NCBI GenBank assembly: GCA_005223375.1
Contig: RXOD01006343.1
Coordinates: forward strand, 1 to 10,638
DNA length: 10,638 bases
Source: Amoebophrya sp. AT5.2
Taxonomy: Eukaryota > Sar > Dinophyceae > Syndiniales > Amoebophryaceae
Direction: 5' to 3'
Positions 1-7,127 of this stretch are shown piece by piece (the first letter of the stretch is position 1; every line of letters starts with the position of its first letter). The notes under the pieces were generated by a model. The model saw only the letters and a program-made list of their open reading frames with translations, had not been told where the DNA came from and searched no databases. The translations under genes and the position numbers were made by a program.

Positions 1-2
1 CT

Positions 3-1826
3 GCCGGTGCCGAGCAGCATGTGCGGGACAAGCGTGCAGCATTCCTAGCAAGAGTCGAAAAGAAGCCAGTAATAGCTCTCAGCGACAGCGAGAGCGACGA
101 CGGGGCTCCAGCGCTCGGTAGCAGAGTGCTGGCAAGTGCGGCACCGTCTGGCGGAGGACAACTCACGCTCGTGATCGACGAGCGCGAGCGCGTTAACGAC
201 ACCGTGCCACGCGAGCTGCGGAACCGGATCAAGGCCCACACCAGTCGAGTTGCGTCGCAGTACGTCGCGTGCGAAATTGAAACAGTACCAATAAGCGACT
301 TTGTTTGGAAGAACGCGGCAACCGGGTCGGTTTTCAATGTACTGATTGAGCGCAAGGCCGTGAAGGACATCGTGGGCAGATCGGTGAAGGACGACCAGAC
401 GCGGCAGTTGGAGCGCATGGCATGCGTCAACGCGACCGGGACGAGCGTGTTGATCGTCGACGGTGAGCTGTGTCACGCTAGAAACACAATCGCTTACGAC
501 AGCGCGGGAAAAGACTCGGTCTGGAATCCGCGCGCGCGGTACTTTGGCGAGTTTGGAGAGGGTCTCCAGGGACGGCCGCTGACGACGGCGATTCGTGACC
601 ACGCGGAGATGCTCGTGTATTTCGCCGCGGTTTTGACGAACGGCAAAATTCGCGTCTCGCTGGCGGACCAGGTCACTCTCGAGCAGGTGCTGAGCGGCTA
701 TTCCCTTGCCCTTGCCGGAGCAATCGGTGGCGCCGAAGCTTATGCTGCTGCCCGAAGTCTTGGCGCGACAGCGCCGCTGAGCCGCGCGAAGCAGCTGTTC
801 ACCGACATGCAGGATTTCCAGACCGCGAGCGCTGCCGTCCGAGCGAAGCAGCAGCCGCTTAATCCGAAATGGAACGCAGAAGACCTCCGCAGAAGGAAAT
901 GCGCGCACAATACTGCTGTGGCAACCGGTAGCCATATTCTTTCCGGTAGTGTTACTCTTACTGCTACGTCGAAAGGCGGAAGTAGTACTCGCAGCGGCGC
1001 ACCGGTGGAGCCGGAGGTGGCACGGGGACGCGCGGAGCTCGAGGTGCACTTCGCGGCTAGTGCAGCCTTCTGGGAAATGTACAAGGATGGCATCAAAGAT
1101 GAGCTGAAGGCTGCCGCGCTCCAGGGAGGTGCGGAGCATACAATTACACGCTTTGGGCGGAATGGCCGCAGCATCGAAGCGGAAGGGCCCAGTGGAAAGT
1201 GGATGCCGATGACCAACTTGGAGTCGGGCGCGACATCTACCTGGAAGCAGCTACCCGAGCAGAAGGCGGCACTGGCGCACATCCACGATCGAAGAGTATG
1301 CTTGCAGTCCGTGCGAAATTCCAAACCTGCTCGCGTCGAAGCCGCGAGTCTCTCCGCGGCGTCAGCGAAAGTACTCGGAATGTGGGTGAAGGGAGAGGAG
1401 CTGCTATGCTTCCTGCGTCAAGAATACAACGACGCTGCGCTCGGACCTCCGGTCGCGGCAGCGGACACCCGCAGCCCGACTGCTGTTACGGTGTTCCTGG
1501 CTGCAGTGGCTGCAAAGTTCGTGAAGTACAGCTATGGAAAGACGGAAAGGGAGCATCACGTTCGACGCGTCCTCTACATCACGAACCTGGACGACGGACG
1601 AGCGAAGTATGCGCGAAAGTACGCCGGGCAGCCCCCGTGTGCCTGGGAGGGCGACGAGCTGCTATCGATTTTCGTAGCGATCCTCACAATCCAGTTTGAA
1701 GTGACGTGTTTAAATTTCGGAAAGTTTGGCGCGGCTCACGCATCGAAGCTGACGCAGTATTTGGGCTACGAGCTCGCGAAGCAGCTGGCGAATGGGGAAC
1801 CGTACTTCACGACGCCGGGTCTGTGA
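3..1826 (+). CDS. ERCC4/Mus81-type structure-specific nuclease domain protein, 5' partial
   Basis: The frame is open from the left edge, so the N-terminus lies outside the window. The first start-like codon is GTG at 21, which is probably internal; residues are numbered from it (601 residues). An ERCC4 nuclease core spans about 48-230. Acidic and basic active-site positions are D53 in VIDERE, D93 in SDFVW, and the hallmark ERKxxxD at 110-116 (E110, R111, K112, D116), followed by a DDQTRQLERM segment matching the Mus81 helix. Family members cut branched or flapped DNA, usually as dimers. I see no clear helix-hairpin-helix pair after the nuclease, and residues about 240-601 match nothing I recognise. 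The order of an Asp/Ser-rich linker (20-32) followed by the nuclease resembles short protist and large-DNA-virus ERCC4 proteins. The TGA stop at 1824 sits inside a GTGAGT donor consensus, so the annotated end may be intronic. The nuclease assignment is strong; the substrate and role are unknown. Confidence 0.82.
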   Translation, partial: AGAEQHVRDKRAAFLARVEKKPVIALSDSESDDGAPALGSRVLASAAPSGGGQLTLVIDERERVNDTVPRELRNRIKAHTSRVASQYVACEIETVPISDFVWKNAATGSVFNVLIERKAVKDIVGRSVKDDQTRQLERMACVNATGTSVLIVDGELCHARNTIAYDSAGKDSVWNPRARYFGEFGEGLQGRPLTTAIRDHAEMLVYFAAVLTNGKIRVSLADQVTLEQVLSGYSLALAGAIGGAEAYAAARSLGATAPLSRAKQLFTDMQDFQTASAAVRAKQQPLNPKWNAEDLRRRKCAHNTAVATGSHILSGSVTLTATSKGGSSTRSGAPVEPEVARGRAELEVHFAASAAFWEMYKDGIKDELKAAALQGGAEHTITRFGRNGRSIEAEGPSGKWMPMTNLESGATSTWKQLPEQKAALAHIHDRRVCLQSVRNSKPARVEAASLSAASAKVLGMWVKGEELLCFLRQEYNDAALGPPVAAADTRSPTAVTVFLAAVAAKFVKYSYGKTEREHHVRRVLYITNLDDGRAKYARKYAGQPPCAWEGDELLSIFVAILTIQFEVTCLNFGKFGAAHASKLTQYLGYELAKQLANGEPYFTTPGL

Positions 1827-2241
1827 GTCTGAAGTTACATGAAGCACGTCGATGAGTTTGATCGATGGACCGCAAGACTGCGATGGCGATGGCATCAAGA
1901 AGCAGCGCAATTCTGTCGCTATGACGAAGCAATCCACCGCAATCCTCGACACGTGCAGCATAAACAGATCCCCTTCTGCAGCGCTGAAATCTGGCGCGGA
2001 AACTTGTTCGGCCGCTCTTACAGGATCTGGATCCACGTAGGCTACGAGATCTACACATGGCCATTGCGGCAAAAGTCGAAGGCGACGCGATCGTCCCTCA
2101 CGCAATCTTGTGATCAGGTGGAAGCTTACATCGAACACCAACGCTGTCCGTTTTTCTGTCGCACCAGAGCTTCTAGTGTAGTCGCAATTTTTGGACTGCC
2201 TACTTGCTTCTTTGTAGAAGAAGACATCCAAACCGAGCGGC
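1827..2241. other. Spacer or possible intron between nuclease and helicase
   Basis: No gene is supported here. GTGAGT occurs at 1823-1828 at the left end. A pyrimidine-rich stretch ending in TTTGTAG (AG at 2216-2217) and a later AG at 2236-2237 lie at the right end. Using the 1823 donor with the 2237 acceptor would join the nuclease frame to the helicase frame without a stop. Two in-frame TGA codons (1824, 1830) close the nuclease frame. Several overlapping open frames occur on both strands, but none has recognisable domains. Confidence 0.5.
2204..2217 (+). promoter_or_regulatory. Candidate 3' splice acceptor ahead of helicase gene
   Basis: A T/C-rich run ends in TTTGTAG, 24 bases before the ATG at 2242. 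It could accept a cis intron or a trans-spliced leader, giving a short 5' UTR. The TAG is also the in-frame stop that bounds the helicase frame upstream. Confidence 0.4.
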
Positions 2242-4404
2242 ATGAAGTCGGTCCTTTATTCTTTTGTTCGCATCATCAGATCAGTCGCGGCGTATCTGTA
2301 CAATCTGCTGTTTGGCATTTCAATTGTCGCGGCCGCCGACCAAGTCAGCTTGCCGTTCGCCAGTGACAAGGAATATTCCCGAAGCAAAATGACGAACATT
2401 GGTGCCGCTGCGCCAGTCAAACGGCTGCGTCCCTACCAGCTCCGACTCGTCGAAGAAATCGGCGACAACAATGCGATTGCAAAAATGCCAACGGGAGCCG
2501 GGAAGACGCTGCTCGCAGCGGAGTGCATTCGACGACGTCTCGCAGAGTCGGCACCTCCTTCGCAGGAAGCTGGCCACAAGCTCAAACGGAAGGCGCTGTT
2601 CTTGGTCCCGACTTGCGACCTGGTTTCACAGCAGGCGAAAGCTGTGCGTGAGTGGTGCGAAACATTTGTGGTTGCCGAGTTTATGGGCGGCGCAGCACCG
2701 CCGGCCCATGCGGACGCGTACGATATTCTTGTCGCCACCCCCGACGCCTTCCGCCGTCTGCAAATGCGCAACGACGCCTTCCACTGGCGCGAGTTCAAGA
2801 TCTGCGTCTTTGACGAGGTCCACCACGTCCTGAAGGATCACCCCTACCGGAAGCTGGCGCTCTCCCTCCGGCACCTCCAGCAGCCGCAGCAAGTGCAAAT
2901 CCTCGGTCTTTCCGCGTCGCTCACCTACGCGGTCGGCGAGGCGGCGATTCAGGAGACGCTGCGCAACCTAACCCGCGACTTGAACCTGCAGAAGATGCTG
3001 TCCGTCTCCGACGCTGAGCTGCGCGCGGGCGGGTACGATCCGCCCCATGGGGAGATCGAGTTGGCCCATCCGCGCGTCATTCCGGAGGGTTTGGTTGGAG
3101 AAACGGATCGGAAGCCGCACCTGCTGCACAGCACGTTTTTCGCCCGGGTGAAACGTGGCGAGGCGACACCGCTGGCGAGAATGGTGCTCTCGGTGGTACG
3201 GGAGATGGAGGCGGTCGCAGGGCAGTGCGACTTGGTCGCTGGGGGCTTCAAGTCGCCGTTGGCGCAGTCAAGACTCGCGGCATGGGAGGAATACGCGCAC
3301 AAACTCGGGAAGCGCGTGTCAACACCCTGTGGCGGCTCTTTTCTGCAGAAGCTGGAGGTATGGTACGTGGCGCTGCGTCTCCTCGTGCAGACGTGGGAGG
3401 AGGAGGAGCAGCTGGTGCTGAATTGGTTGTCACTCGAAAACGCGTTCACGCTGGAGTGTCTGGTGCCCCACGATGCTTCTCTTGCCTCGGCAAGGTCATC
3501 GACGTTGACTTCTTCCTGGAAAAACTTAGCAGGCCTTCTGCAAGAGGTGCGCAGGCTGGCAGAAAACCCGTCGAACCTGTCCAAGCTGGCGTGCCTGAAA
3601 GCACAACTGCTCGAGAAGATGGGCACCTTCGGCCGTGAACATTTCCGCGGCATCGTCTTTGTCGAGCAGCGCATCACGGCACACATTTTGAGCCGCTCGA
3701 TCGCGTTGGACCGGGATCTGACGGCGGCGGGGTTTTGCCCCGACTACATCACCGCGCGGGGAGCGAACATCACGCCCAGCGTCGCAGTGTCAAACCAGCA
3801 GGCCTCGGAGTGCGTGAAAAAGTTTCGCAGCGGCGAGGTGAACTTGATAATCGCCACCAGCGTGATCGAGGAGGGCTTCGACGTGCCGGCCGCAAACGTC
3901 GTAATAAGCTTCGACCACCTGAAAAACTCGGTGGAATTGGCGCAGCGCTTCGGGCGCGCGCGGCAGACGGACCGGCGGGTGGTGGTGATGGATCAGCGGG
4001 CAGACCGGCCGCTGAGCCGGCTGGAGGAGGTGCGTGACGAACAAGACGCGCTGATCTCGGATTTTGCCGCGGGAAGCGGGACGGGGCAACCTTCGGCGAA
4101 GGAAATTGCTGCGGAAAAAAGCGCGCAATTGAGCCGCGAGCGGGGGGCGGCAGCGTATCTCAATGAGGTGCCCGGGAAACTAGCAGGAGAGGATGTGCAG
4201 CGCCTCAACATGTTCGCAAAAAAGACCAAAGCGCATCTGGCCGAGGATTGCCGGAAAGCCGCCGGGGACTGGTGCTTCGTATGGACGTATTCCTCCGTCT
4301 TGCGGGAGCTGCGCAGCGAGGCGCGGGGACAAACAAAGCAGGCCGCGAAGAGGGAGGCAGCTGGGACGCTTCTGGGAAACTTGCGCGCACAGATTGTTGT
4401 GTAA
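2242..4404 (+). CDS. SF2 helicase of the Dicer/RIG-I/FANCM-Hef branch with C-terminal dsRBD-like segment
   Basis: 720 residues. Helicase motifs in order: RPYQ (63-66), Walker A PTGAGKT (83-89), LVPTCDLVSQQ (121-131), VATPD (164-168), Walker B DEVHH (191-195), GLSAS (222-226), IVFVEQRITA (471-480), IIATSVIEEGFDVP (536-549) and QRFGRARQ (568-575). The gap of about 240 residues between GLSAS and the second lobe fits the helical insertion of RIG-I, Dicer and Hef. The FRSGEVNLIIATSV and FVEQRITA blocks look most Dicer-like. Residues about 655-715 end in GQTKQAAKREAAGTLL, resembling the last helix of a dsRNA-binding domain. No PAZ, RNase III or CARD is present. Expected role: ATP-dependent translocation on duplex RNA or branched DNA. 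The N-terminus (1-35) is hydrophobic and leader-like, which is unusual for this family; M50 at 2389 has a strong context and is an alternative start. The TAA stop overlaps a GTAAGT donor consensus. It follows the nuclease gene on the same strand. Confidence 0.88.
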   Translation: MKSVLYSFVRIIRSVAAYLYNLLFGISIVAAADQVSLPFASDKEYSRSKMTNIGAAAPVKRLRPYQLRLVEEIGDNNAIAKMPTGAGKTLLAAECIRRRLAESAPPSQEAGHKLKRKALFLVPTCDLVSQQAKAVREWCETFVVAEFMGGAAPPAHADAYDILVATPDAFRRLQMRNDAFHWREFKICVFDEVHHVLKDHPYRKLALSLRHLQQPQQVQILGLSASLTYAVGEAAIQETLRNLTRDLNLQKMLSVSDAELRAGGYDPPHGEIELAHPRVIPEGLVGETDRKPHLLHSTFFARVKRGEATPLARMVLSVVREMEAVAGQCDLVAGGFKSPLAQSRLAAWEEYAHKLGKRVSTPCGGSFLQKLEVWYVALRLLVQTWEEEEQLVLNWLSLENAFTLECLVPHDASLASARSSTLTSSWKNLAGLLQEVRRLAENPSNLSKLACLKAQLLEKMGTFGREHFRGIVFVEQRITAHILSRSIALDRDLTAAGFCPDYITARGANITPSVAVSNQQASECVKKFRSGEVNLIIATSVIEEGFDVPAANVVISFDHLKNSVELAQRFGRARQTDRRVVVMDQRADRPLSRLEEVRDEQDALISDFAAGSGTGQPSAKEIAAEKSAQLSRERGAAAYLNEVPGKLAGEDVQRLNMFAKKTKAHLAEDCRKAAGDWCFVWTYSSVLRELRSEARGQTKQAAKREAAGTLLGNLRAQIVV

Positions 4405-5243
4405 GTGTGACGAATTGGGTAGAGGATGATGCTTCCGCGTCGGTCGTAGTAATTAATGTACAGTCTTTTTTTTTCATCTGTGGCAGGTCACTGCACGAAC
4501 ACGAAGTTCTTTGTTTAAGGTAGGTAGATCTCCTATTCCCGTCCGGTGTGAGCCCTCATCGATTCCAATAAGAGACCGACCGGCTTTTTGCCGCTCATTC
4601 CTTTTCTGTCGGCTCGTTCTCATCTTTTGGTCGAGTATCTTTTGGTGTAAAAAGAAAAAAACTCGCACCAGCAACATGCAGCTCGGCGTTGGAGTTTTCA
4701 TTACAGATGCCAACCAGCTCCAGCGACATGTTCGGAATGAAGATCACTACATCGTAGTGCGGTCCTGTTATGGCCCCACGCGAACATCAGGCAATTTTCG
4801 CATCAATGTCCTACTCTGCTTGTGAACAAAAGAGCAAGCGCAAGTTGCTAGTGCTCCTGGGAATACGGAAGCTTCGCTCAAGCCTGCAAGAACAGAAACG
4901 CTCTTGGAAAGAAAAGTTCACACTTATAATCGGTCAGTGAGTTGTGCTTCATCTGCTTTCCGTAATAAATAACGTGCAATATTACCATTGGTCAGCGTGG
5001 ATGAAAAAGATGATCTTGCCCTCGGATCCGGATAAATTAGTCTCTAGTAGCTTCCGGAGGAAAATCGTATCGATTTCGGGTGGTCCTCCACATATCTTCA
5101 GGCGCAGCATTTTAGCTTACCCCCAGTTGGGTACTTTATTGTCGCTCTCGCTCAAAAACTGCAGGAGCCAGAGCGACAGATAGGTAGGTCACGAGGCAAC
5201 GGTAATCATTTATGTGTAGGCACGTTGTTGAAGTCGTCGAAAA
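4405..5243. other. Gene-poor spacer with splice-like signals
   Basis: No convincing gene. From the left: a GTAAGT donor consensus at 4401-4406, a strong T-tract ending in GGCAG (AG 4485-4486), then GTAGGT at 4520-4525, which together outline a possible 33-base exon at 4487-4519. A further TTTTCATTACAG acceptor-like site ends at 4706. A 49-codon frame at 4676-4825 has no recognisable features. AATAAA occurs at 4964-4969, but its use as a polyadenylation signal is unproven in such organisms. ATGTGTAG (AG 5218-5219) lies 24 bases before the next start codon. Confidence 0.5.
4487..4519 (+). other. Possible 33-base mini-exon
   Basis: It is flanked on the left by a long T-tract plus GGCAG and on the right by AAG followed by GTAGGT, a near-consensus donor. 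It could be a 3' extension exon of the helicase, spliced from GTAAGT at 4401 and staying open across its length. It could instead be a 5' untranslated exon of the downstream dioxygenase. The sequence alone cannot decide. Confidence 0.3.
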
Positions 5244-6380
5244 ATGGCCAGTTCGTGGCCTGTTGCGCTTGAACAGTACCGTGCCTGGTGCCCGGAGCAT
5301 TTGCGGAGCGTCTGCGCCGGGTTCAGCGATTCGGCGACATCTAGGTCGAGCGAGAGCACTGCTGGCGAGGTTTTCCCCGCATACCTGGAGCGACTGGCCG
5401 TGGCGCTGGCGGACCGAGCGCAGCAGCTCGACGACGGGTCGATCGTGTGGCGCAAACGGCGACGCACCGTTTCCGGGGGCGACGAAAACGAAAACGGGGT
5501 CGGCAGTACTACTTCGAGCACGGACGGCGACTTCGAAACAAGCGGAAGCCGTTTTCCGCGGGGCTTTGCGGAAGATCCAACGGGCGGTGTGGCTGGGAGA
5601 ACGGAAGGCCGCTTCTTGCGGCCGCCCCCGGTTTGCTATGAGCCGCCGCTCGCCACGCACGGCATCCCGCGCGCGCTGCGCGGCCATCTCTTGCGGGAGC
5701 TTGGCCGCCTCGAGTGGCCCAGGAAGAACCACCGACGGAAGAAGGTTGAGAGTCGAAACTACGCTGTAATTTGGCGGAATCCAGGGCCACGGCCTCAGTT
5801 CCAGAAGCTGTTCGTTTTTCTCGAGCAGCTGATGGCGTTTGCGGATCCGTGCGCGCACTGGACGCACGTCGCAGTCACGCGCAACTTTCGGAACTCACCG
5901 CACCGCGACCACCAGGACGTGACGTGGCAATTCGTATCCAGTCTTTGGGATGAAGATGATCCGGAGCACGTGGACGAGGCCGGCGGGGATGAACATAAAG
6001 AGCCTCGTCCTGCTCAGGATCTTCTGCCAGGCCCTGTTTCAAACACCACAGTAGCGCTGTGCCGTAGCGGTCCACCCACATCGAATTCGAATTCGGGTCG
6101 GCACGAAATTCAATTTCCTGAAGCAGCCGCGCAACCCGGCTGGTTGTGCATTGAAGAGGAAGGTGCGGACAAGCAATCGCGACTGCTCCACGCAGTGAAT
6201 ACACAGGACAGGATCGCAAAGGTAGATGGACGGTACATGCACTTTGTGAAGGATTACTGCACATCAGGTTCCGCGAATCGATATTCTCTCGTCTTCTATT
6301 CGCTGGACGAGAGCGCAAGAACACCAATGCGGGGACCAATCGACTTCAACTTCGTTCCGAAAGAGCTATCTACCATGTGA
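5244..6380 (+). CDS. 2-oxoglutarate/Fe(II) dioxygenase, TET/JBP-like
   Basis: 378 residues from an ATG in a strong context (AAAATGG), with no intron needed. The double-stranded beta-helix core fills about 170-355. Predicted iron ligands are H220 and D222 in SPHRDHQD and H333 in DGRYMHFVKDY. R346 in NRYSLVFYSL is the expected 2-oxoglutarate-binding arginine. A PGWLCIEEEG strand (298-307) precedes the distal histidine, as in related algal oxygenases. The HRD triplet and the R-x-SLVFY block resemble TET proteins, which oxidise 5-methylcytosine; JBP proteins oxidise thymine to hydroxymethyluracil. Residues 1-165 are poorly conserved-looking, with a basic KRRR patch (71-74) and an acidic/Ser-rich stretch (80-100), and could be regulatory or DNA-contacting. 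An acidic, Pro-rich insert (235-295) splits the core. I am confident of the fold and catalytic set. The base specificity, and whether DNA, RNA or protein is the substrate, are inference. Confidence 0.78.
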   Translation: MASSWPVALEQYRAWCPEHLRSVCAGFSDSATSRSSESTAGEVFPAYLERLAVALADRAQQLDDGSIVWRKRRRTVSGGDENENGVGSTTSSTDGDFETSGSRFPRGFAEDPTGGVAGRTEGRFLRPPPVCYEPPLATHGIPRALRGHLLRELGRLEWPRKNHRRKKVESRNYAVIWRNPGPRPQFQKLFVFLEQLMAFADPCAHWTHVAVTRNFRNSPHRDHQDVTWQFVSSLWDEDDPEHVDEAGGDEHKEPRPAQDLLPGPVSNTTVALCRSGPPTSNSNSGRHEIQFPEAAAQPGWLCIEEEGADKQSRLLHAVNTQDRIAKVDGRYMHFVKDYCTSGSANRYSLVFYSLDESARTPMRGPIDFNFVPKELSTM

Positions 6381-7127
6381 ATTTGAATTTGTTGAAGAAC
6401 AGCGACGAGAGTTAGAGCATTTTCTTTTTTTCTGCAACTACGACAGCACAATTTATCACGGTTCGTAGCTGCTTTTTTTATCGGATGTGCGTGTTCTGGG
6501 TCAACGCGGGCCTATTAGTGCCACTTTCACAAGGACTCGGTCTTGATGTTTTTGTCTGTACGCCGAGGTGCATAGATAAGTAGTACTAAATTGCACAGGC
6601 ATAGGCAAGCAGCTGCAGCTGTTGATGTTGTATCTGTGCTAATTCCGTGCCTTTCTGATTCTGGTTCGTGCGACGTGGTGAAAATCGGTTTGAATGGAGC
6701 AAAATGGGTTGCTTCTCTAGTGTGCTGACGCCGATAAGTTTAACCCTGAAAAACTCATATATCTGATTCGCTACTAACCTCCCTGTCGTGTCGACGGATT
6801 CTTTTTTCCAGGTACGCTTTCGGCAACGCCCCTGCGTGTGCTTGTGACTACCACCCCCAGTACTGAAGAGGTGTCCCGAAAAGGGATACATTGGAAAATA
6901 GAAAATAAAAGATTTTAGGCGACTCCCACCTCGCACCTTCCAACCCAAAATAGATTGTCTCCACTGTGCAAGTGTTGACATCGAAATACGTCACATTTAC
7001 CCGCCGTCACTGCTCTGGAGGACATAGGCTTAGTAAATCGTACAACATACGAATCAATACGGTTCTATTTCCCTTCCCACAGAAAACAGTACTGTGAAGG
7101 AGATCTTCGAATCTACTTAAAAGCAAA
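6381..7127. other. Gene-free spacer with pyrimidine-tract AG sites
   Basis: No gene is supported on either strand. Splice-acceptor-like sites occur at about 6419-6448 (T-rich, ending GACAG), at 6801-6811 (CTTTTTTCCAG) and at 7064-7082 (CTATTTCCCTTCCCACAG). The last lies 45 bases upstream of the next start codon. AATAAA is at 6904-6909. Part of the stretch is more A/T-rich than the flanking genes. Confidence 0.5.
7064..7082 (+). promoter_or_regulatory. Strong candidate 3' splice acceptor upstream of surface-protein gene
   Basis: An almost pure pyrimidine run ends in CACAG, with the start codon following 45 bases later. This is what a 5' UTR intron or a trans-spliced leader addition site would look like. 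No matching donor or leader gene is identified. Confidence 0.45.

Noticed and set aside
21..23. GTG as the start codon of the nuclease
   Set aside because: The frame is open to the window edge and eukaryotic genes rarely start at GTG, so the gene is treated as 5' truncated.
45..1139. Long minus-strand frame of 364 codons
   Set aside because: It is antisense to the nuclease domain, whose catalytic motifs are plainly on the plus strand, and its translation has no recognisable domain.
1710..2243. Minus-strand frame of 177 codons
   Set aside because: No recognisable motif. It overlaps the end of the nuclease and the spacer.
1839..2366. Plus-strand frame of 175 codons between nuclease and helicase
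   Set aside because: It overlaps the helicase start and has no domain. Its composition is unlike the neighbours.
4676..4825. Small plus-strand frame of 49 codons
   Set aside because: The context around the ATG is acceptable, but there is no similarity, signal peptide or other support.
5136..5867. Minus-strand frame of 243 codons
   Set aside because: It is antisense to the N-terminal half of the dioxygenase, which has a coherent frame.
6082..6095. 14-base perfect palindrome CGAATTCGAATTCG
   Set aside because: It lies within dioxygenase coding sequence and encodes a Ser/Asn stretch. There is no sign of a regulatory role.
6586..6981. Minus-strand frame of 131 codons in a spacer
   Set aside because: No domain or targeting signal. 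The only case for it is length in a region with few stops.
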